Origin: Pyrus communis | Lineage: Eukaryota > Streptophyta > Magnoliopsida > Rosales > Rosaceae | Assembly (NCBI RefSeq): GCF_963583255.1 | Contig: NC_084803.1 | Location: forward strand, 2,833,121 to 2,897,120 | Length of the DNA: 64,000 bases | Reading direction: 5' to 3' | Shown here: one piece after another, positions 58,460-64,000 of the stretch | How positions within the stretch are numbered: position 1 is the first letter of the stretch | How the letters are laid out: each line of letters starts with the position of its first letter | Notes under the pieces: model-generated | Told to the model about the DNA's origin: nothing | The model's database searches: none | What the model saw: only the letters and a program-made list of their open reading frames with translations | Made by a program: the position numbers and the translations under genes

Positions 58460-60330
58460 CTAACTTGTTATCATGCTTTTGATGCTACTATTACCGTCCT
58501 CCTCATTTGGTGCTACATAAACAAATGGCCTAACAACTAACCCTTCATCGAAGTCCTGAAGACCTTCTAAGATCACAACCACATCACTCATCCTAGGCCT
58601 TCGCTTTGGATTGTGGCTCAAGCAACTGTAAGCCAATGCTGCCGCCCTTCGAGCCCCTCGGATCGAATACTGTCCCTCCATCATCGGGTCTATAATCCCG
58701 TCGAGCTTTCTCGGATCCTTCAAGCGAGGTTTTGCCCACTCCACAAGTTTCTGTTCACGACTGGGGCAGGTATTATCTATGCATCGTTTACCGGTCAATA
58801 GCTCTAGCAGAACAACTCCAAAACTATAGACGTCACTCTTGGTCGTCAAGCAACCTGTGTTCAATTAAGTACGTACTAAACTTGATTAGTTTGACTTATG
58901 AGAGTCTAAACAACTAATTAAGTACTAAACGTCATTGGCTTGCCTGTCATGATGTATTCAGGGGCTGCATATCCCTGTGTCCCTATTATAAGTGTAGTTA
59001 TATGTGTGTCTTTTCCTTCTGGACCGTCCTTTGCTAACCCGAAATCTGAAAGTTTAGCTGTATAATCCTGGAAGGGTAAAAAATTGATTCAAAAATTCAA
59101 TCTTACAACTTTGCAGTTTTTGAATGAGCCTCCTGAATGTTTGCGTCCAATTATTTGTGATGATCAAGTCACGTTCGATTGTTGCTTAGTTGTATTGGAC
59201 TTTTTGCGACTTATGTAGCACGGAAAAAGAAGTGAAAAATATCACATAACTTCAGCAAGATGTAAGGGAGCTCCGAAAGAAGAACATACAGAGTCTAGCA
59301 GAATATTCGAAGTCTTAAAATCTCGGAATATGACAGGCTTGTGATCTGCTTCATGGAGGAACGCTAAACCCTTCGCTGCCCCAACGGCGATTTTCATTCT
59401 TTTCGACCACGACAGAGGAGTAGAATAACCTGCATTTTTGGAGTACTTGTTAAACAAACTTTTTGCAGCTGATTAATTAACACAAATTTATCCAGAAAAA
59501 ATGGAAAAACAACTCACTTCTGAAGAGTTGATTTTCTAAGCTTCCTCCTGCCATGTATTCATAAACTAGGAGCCTGTGCTCATCTTCACAACAATATCCA
59601 ATCAGCTTCACAAGATTTGGATGCCTCAGCTGCCCAAGAAATACAATTTCTGCCTACAAACAAAGAGAGAAAAAAAAATGCAATGCCATTTATACGAAGA
59701 AGGCCTTTATGGTCATTTGAAATTCAAATGTTAACGTTAAGTGTAGTAATTTTCACATTCTCAGTTTCTCCTTTGTCAACACTCTCCCCCCTTTATTTTT
59801 TCCGTTACTTCCCTTCATTTTATTCAATCATAAAGTTAAGAAAAAAGAAAGAAGGGCAGTAGGAGAAATGAGAGTGCAAAAATCATTTTTGATGCGCAAT
59901 ATATACACATGTACACATGTCAGAAACGAACCAGCCATTCTTTGTGGCCTTGCAAACCATCCAAGTCCAACAGCTTGACAGCCACAGGCTGAGCCTTCAA
60001 TCCAGGCCTAACCTTGTCACCAACAAACCCTTTGAACACGGGTCCAAACCCACCTTCCCCGATTACACTACTCCATGAAAAATTTCTCGTGACAACTCCA
60101 AGCTCCGCGAGCGAAAACACGTGAAGGTTGAGGCTGATGAGGGGGTTGGAGAGATCGTCTGCAAAGAGAGCCGAGCTCAGATCATTGCTTATATCCGAGA
60201 TGGAGAGTCTCTGCTGCAGGGATGGGGTTTGCTTAAGAACTGGCTGCTGCAGGCGGCTCTCTGGATCTGTAGTGCTCTTGTAACAGCCTGGGATGATGCA
60301 TTTCCATGTGAGGATTTTCTTTTCAGTCAT
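58460..60330 (-). CDS. Receptor-like cytoplasmic kinase, RLCK VII (PBL/RIPK-like)
   Basis: Five exons: 59932-60330, 59518-59653, 59290-59429, 58944-59067, 58460-58854; phases agree, 397 aa. RLCK VII kinases relay signals from pattern receptors at the plasma membrane by phosphorylating targets such as RBOHD and RIN4. Kinase landmarks: glycine loop GEGGFG (91-96), VAVK with Lys119, [13 protein letters not shown], catalytic loop [12 protein letters not shown] (Phe where most members have Tyr before RDFK), [43 protein letters not shown]. The N-terminus [18 protein letters not shown] resembles RIPK-type members; there is no Gly2, so N-myristoylation is not expected, but Cys residues could be acylated. 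Intron 4 uses a GC donor. Intact. Confidence 0.92.
58855..58943 (-). other. GC-AG intron of the kinase gene
   Basis: The exon ends ATG ACA G and the intron begins GCAAGC; it ends ...ACACAG before GT TGC TTG. Joining at these sites restores [17 protein letters not shown], the conserved kinase sequence. The donor context CAG|GCAAG is the usual one for U2-type GC-AG introns. Confidence 0.85.
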
Positions 60331-60426
60331 ATCTTGAGGAAAAAAAAAAAAAAAAAAAGATGAAATTAATTAGTTTGTTGTAATGATGAGGAAGTTTTTA
60401 TGTATATATGAATGTGAAGGCTGCTT

Positions 60427-60472
60427 ATATATATACATATACATATACATATATATATATATATATATGCAT
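60427..60472. repeat. AT/ACATAT microsatellite upstream of the kinase gene
   Basis: A run of ta and tacata units about 100 bp upstream of the kinase start codon. It could supply TATA-like sequence, but no single element stands out. Confidence 0.8.
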
Positions 60473-61126
60473 GCGTATATTCTACCAAGCCATCTGCACA
60501 TCTTCGTATTTTGTTGGGGACGGCTATAATCACTTGCCTACCTCTTTGACTTGTACACCACTAACTTCTTTTAGAAAATTATGAACCAACCGCACAAACT
60601 ACAGCAGCACCAAATAAGTTACAGTTTAAAAATCTCATTTTTTTCAATAATAAAATCGCCATAAGTAGTTGGGCGTGTTGAGAGTATCAATCCCAGATCG
60701 AAGAAAGCAGAGACTTTACATGTGATTATAAAGTTGAACTAGTATCTGTATTGATGGAACCTCAATTTTTTTCAACTCTAATCTAAAACCTGTATGTGGG
60801 GTTATATTTGTTTATCAATTTCATTATCATGTCCAGTGGGGGTAGGTGTGAGTAATTGGCTGTGCTGAATTATATATTTTGCTTAATAAGGTGTTAGCAG
60901 GTCAAGATCAGCTTCAGCCAGCTGGAGCGCAAATATACCAAATGTGTATTTCGTCAATGTACTTTGTAGAACTAAAACATGTCTTTTGGGCGAACTGAAA
61001 ACTAAAATGCATGACGAACGATATAAAACAAACCAAAAACTGTATACGTACAGATAAGCATTGACATGGAGGAACTGAAAAATGGCCAAGTATCTTCACC
61101 CAAAAAAAAAAAAAAAAAAAGACAGA
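60473..61126. other. Kinase upstream region, no gene seen
   Basis: Short open frames at 60883-61099 are not recognisable. An A run at 61102-61120 directly precedes the foldback element. Confidence 0.45.
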
Positions 61127-61330
61127 TTGTCTGCCCTACTGTTTGATGCACTTTCCGCCCTCTTTTATTTGTGCAGTTACGGTTAAGTCACGTCAACATT
61201 TTATATTCTTATTGATTTTTGTCTTATTATTTCTATAAAAAAAAATCAATATAAAACGTTAACGTGGTTTAATCATGACCGCACAAAATAGAAGGGGATG
61301 AAAAAGGCATCCAAACATGAGGGCAGACAA
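61127..61330. mobile_element. 204-bp foldback MITE
   Basis: Starts TTGTCTGCCCT and ends with its exact complement AGGGCAGACAA. The arms stay complementary over most of the element: left ctcttttatttgtgcagtta / right complement cttctattttgtgcggtcat, then cacgtcaacattttatatt / cacgttaacgttttatatt. The centre is AT-rich. It has no coding capacity. The left arm matches part of 29560-29625. Confidence 0.85.
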
Positions 61331-61410
61331 CCTTCATGCATGTCGAGATTGCTGAATTAATTCAAGGATTAATAATCTGATGCATGTCAAATAAAAGTCT
61401 AATAAAATGA

Positions 61411-62670
61411 AAGGTAAATTATACAAAACTACGTCAACTATGAGTCGAACCACAATCTCATATCTCATGTTTTAAAAATTACAATGTCATACCTCATATT
61501 ACAAATTTATTAAATGTCATACCTCAACTTACAAATTTATTGTAATATCAAATCTCCGTCAATTTTTTGTTAAGGTGACATCTGTACTCCCTAACCAAAC
61601 TGGACTAAGAAATTAATTAAAAATTAAAAATAAAATCATTTAAATATTTTTATAAAAAAAATGTAGGAACCACCCCCTTACAATTAAAAATAAAATCACC
61701 CTTATTTCCCATCCTACCCGACGACATAGTTCTTGCCCATCTCCGGGCACCCCAACCTCACCCATCTCCTCTGCAACTCCAAATCGCCCTTCGCCACCAT
61801 CCCCATGACTTCCACCCGCCTCACCACCACCACCCTAAACCCAGATAAATTTTCTGTCCATTTTCATAAAAAAGAAAAATAAATAAATAAACCAGATAAA
61901 TTTTATGAAAACCCAAATTCGTCAAATCCAATTCGAAATCTCACTATCCTTCCCACCGTTAGCCAATAGTCCACCTATTACTCATCTTCTACTAAATCCC
62001 AGCACAAAGGTGCCTCAAATTGCCAAGGTTTTGACTAAAAAACTCATGCCCATAACTACAATTAGATCGACATAGGCAAAGTAGCGGGCTTCGATGATTG
62101 TGAGGTCGAGGTCACCGTGCAGGTAGGTCACTCGCTCTGACGTCTTTTCGATCATTTCGTCGGCGATCAATGTACAAAACCCTAATTTTGTATACGAGAT
62201 TTACTGGGTGGGTGTGAATAGTGAGAAAAAGCTGGGTTTATGGGGTTTGGCGTTGCTTGTAGGCAGAGGAGATGGGAGTTGCAGAAAAAACTCGTGGTGT
62301 CTGGGAGAGAGGTGGGAGTTGCAGAGGAGATGGGTGAGGATGGGGCGCGACGAGATGGGGCGAGGTTTTGGGTAGAATGAGGAAGAAGGGTGATTTTATT
62401 TTTAATTGTAAGGGTTGGGTCACATATTTTTTTTATATACATATTTAAATGATTTTATTTTTTTACTTAATTTTTTAATCTAATTGGGCTAGGAGTGAGA
62501 CCAACTTCAAACTATGTCAGAATTTAACATAGAAACTAACAAAAAAATTGACGGAGGCCTAATATTGCAACAAATTCGTAAAATAAGGTATGACATAGTA
62601 ATTTTTAAAACGTGAGGTATGAAATTACGGTTTGACTCATAATTAAAGATAATTTTGTATAATTTATCTT
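61411..62670. mobile_element. Long-arm foldback element carrying host sequence (Pack-MULE-like)
   Basis: Arms of about 370 bp (61411-61780 and 62314-62670) are inverted copies: aaattatacaaaa at both ends, tatgagtc.aacc, cctccgtcaattttt or close forms, then a perfect pair cccttacaattaaaaataaa / tttatttttaattgtaaggg, and cctcacccatctcctctgca with its complement at 62319-62338. Between the arms is about 530 bp, including a phospholipase D gene fragment. Long inverted arms plus captured host exon are typical of Mutator-like Pack-MULEs. A 9-bp target duplication is not obvious. Confidence 0.75.
62060..62155 (-). pseudogene. Captured N-terminal fragment of phospholipase D (delta/beta type)
   Basis: Starting at an ATG on the minus strand the frame reads MIEKTSERVTYLHGDLDLTI then IEARYFAYVDL, closely resembling the first residues of plant PLD delta, just before its C2 domain. 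After about 32 codons the similarity stops. None of the C2 or HKD catalytic motifs is present. It lies between the arms of the foldback element, hence is likely transduplicated and not a gene. Confidence 0.75.
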
Positions 62671-63675
62671 AAAATAAATAAATTTCTCTCATTCCGGCGA
62701 AGTTTATTTTATAAAAAAAAGGCTAATAAAATTAGCTTATGCCTCGCAACTGATCTCATGGAGTCATAGTGGAACCATGGATGCTAATTGATGAAGCAGG
62801 TAAAAACTGGAAAGCTACCAGATTTCATGGTCAAAGGGGTGGAAGGGGGGTGAACAAATCAATCTACCAGATGTAACTTGTATATAAATTCGTGGGAATT
62901 TTACCAAACTCCTCGCGTGCATGCTTTTTGAAATGATAGTTTAGCGCGTCTAAGCATTTGCATTGACGATTTTTGGTGTACCGGTGGTATTCTAATATTA
63001 ATTTTACATATCTTAATAAACACATAAAGAATTAAAAGAAAAATGTAAATTCTACATATAATATGCAGGTATTGTCTGCGTCTGCCTTTCATGATTTATC
63101 TTATTTCAAGTACTTAAGCATGTATTCTCAATGCAGTTTCATGAACTAAATTAGTGAACTTGTGCGATTTACAAATTAAAAAAGTTATCATATATATATT
63201 ATTCTTTATTTAAATCATTAAAGAGGGATTCCAACCATTAATTGTCACTTCATGTGGTTTAAAAAATATTATTCAAGTATGTGGTCTCTCTAATCCATGC
63301 ATTTTGTATATCAGTTTAGGTCCACAAAAATTAAATTAACCACTTGTATTATGACTTTTAATGTACCGATCATATTCTAACACACTAAAAAGTCTCTCAT
63401 AATCTACCGCCAACCACATAATACTATAAAATTATGGATTTCACAGCAAACAAACAATAATAAGCCCCTTAATTAATGATTAAATGATTTATAACTTAAC
63501 ATTTGGACTGCAACTTCGTATGAGTTATACCTGGATTAAATCCAAATCAGTGCAAGGGAATTGGACCGAAAATAATAAGCCACAAATTATTAAACCAGTT
63601 GCAAGAATCATCATAGTTATGATCTAAAGAAATGATTTTCTTACACTTTTACAAAGAAAATGCTAGAATCATACC
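62671..63675. other. Intergenic, no gene seen
   Basis: AT-rich spacer. The open frame at 62901-63092 has no recognisable protein feature. Confidence 0.45.
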
Positions 63676-63988
63676 TGCATAATTCAATTCACGCAAGATT
63701 CACTGTGAGTCTGTGAGTCACATAAGATTTTATTGTCTGGAACTAATCACGCGCAAAATGCTCATAATAAGTTGACTATCAAGAATTGCTCTCCACAAAG
63801 TTAAGCGATTTGAGTCGTGGTAGCTACAGGCTTTGTTTTTCCTTTGATGATTTACAATGCTTGGGGACTTGGGTATTTATAGCAAACCAAATGAAAGCTA
63901 CACCACACACTTACTTCACCTACAACATCCACCTACTTCACCTACAACATCCACCTACTTCACCTACAATTGTCATTGATTCTCAACA
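63676..63988 (-). mobile_element. LTR of a copia-like retrotransposon at the window edge
   Basis: On the minus strand the LTR begins TGTTGAGAATC at 63988, immediately preceded by the polypurine tract ATTGAGGGGGAG (63989-64000). This is the order of internal region, tract, 3' LTR, so the body of the element lies beyond position 64000. Within the LTR a TATA box GCTATAAATACCC (63871-63883) and a polyadenylation signal ACAATAAAA (near 63735) mark U3 and R. The inner end is uncertain; ATGCA at 63676 is one candidate, a later CA is possible. Superfamily is inferred from LTR start and tract. Confidence 0.65.
63906..63970. repeat. 22-bp tandem repeat in the LTR U3
   Basis: Unit ctacttcacctacaacatcc ac is present nearly three times. 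Enhancer-like tandem repeats in U3 are common in copia LTRs. Confidence 0.9.
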
Positions 63989-64000
63989 CTCCCCCTCAAT

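Overview
This window is nuclear DNA of a flowering plant. It has intron-rich genes with GT-AG, GC-AG and AT-AC introns, AT-rich intergenic DNA, a DYW-class PPR gene, a CC-NBS-LRR gene, a Dicer-like 3 gene and many small transposons. The proteins are eudicot-like and Rosaceae is my best guess, but that rests on remembered family resemblance and not on a search.

Layout, left to right. Positions 1-1740 hold the 5' part of a flavin-containing monooxygenase gene (minus strand) that runs off the left edge. Positions 1.7-8.9 kb are accessory: a LINE scrap, SINE-like tRNA-derived pieces and a broken 3-ketoacyl-CoA synthase first exon. Positions 8.9-12.7 kb hold a decayed SNM1-type DNA cross-link repair nuclease with several independent lesions and a probable solo LTR inside. 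Positions 15.5-18.3 kb carry an intact ten-exon gene with two BRCT domains, one of whose introns is a textbook U12-type AT-AC intron. Convergent with it, 18.8-29.1 kb is a complete 25-exon Dicer-like 3 gene (1652 aa). Then come a single-exon DYW PPR gene (30.2-33.3 kb), a CID7-type gene with PAM2, CUE and SMR domains (34.3-37.3 kb), and a small DUF1677 gene (40.2 kb).

From 42.6 to 58.4 kb the sequence is a tandem segmental duplication of a block containing a COPT5 copper transporter and GCR1 (plant 7TM protein) in opposite orientations. In block A both genes are intact. In block B COPT5 is reduced to a short deleted remnant beside an oppositely oriented fragment of an AIP2-like RING E3 ligase, and GCR1 is frameshifted. 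An intact single-exon CC-NBS-LRR gene (48.7-51.6 kb) lies between the blocks. A hAT-like insertion sits only in block B. A receptor-like cytoplasmic kinase gene follows (58.5-60.3 kb, minus).

The right end is transposon-rich: a 204-bp foldback MITE, a 1.26-kb element with arms of about 370 bp that carries a captured phospholipase D N-terminal fragment (Pack-MULE-like), and at the very edge the polypurine tract and LTR of a copia-like retrotransposon whose body lies beyond the window.

The genes do not form one pathway. The SNM1 remnant and the BRCT gene both point to DNA repair and lie head to head. DCL3 belongs to the 24-nt siRNA pathway that silences elements like those around it. All exon models were built by hand from splice signals and frame continuity; for the six multi-exon genes reconstructed here the exon phases agree.
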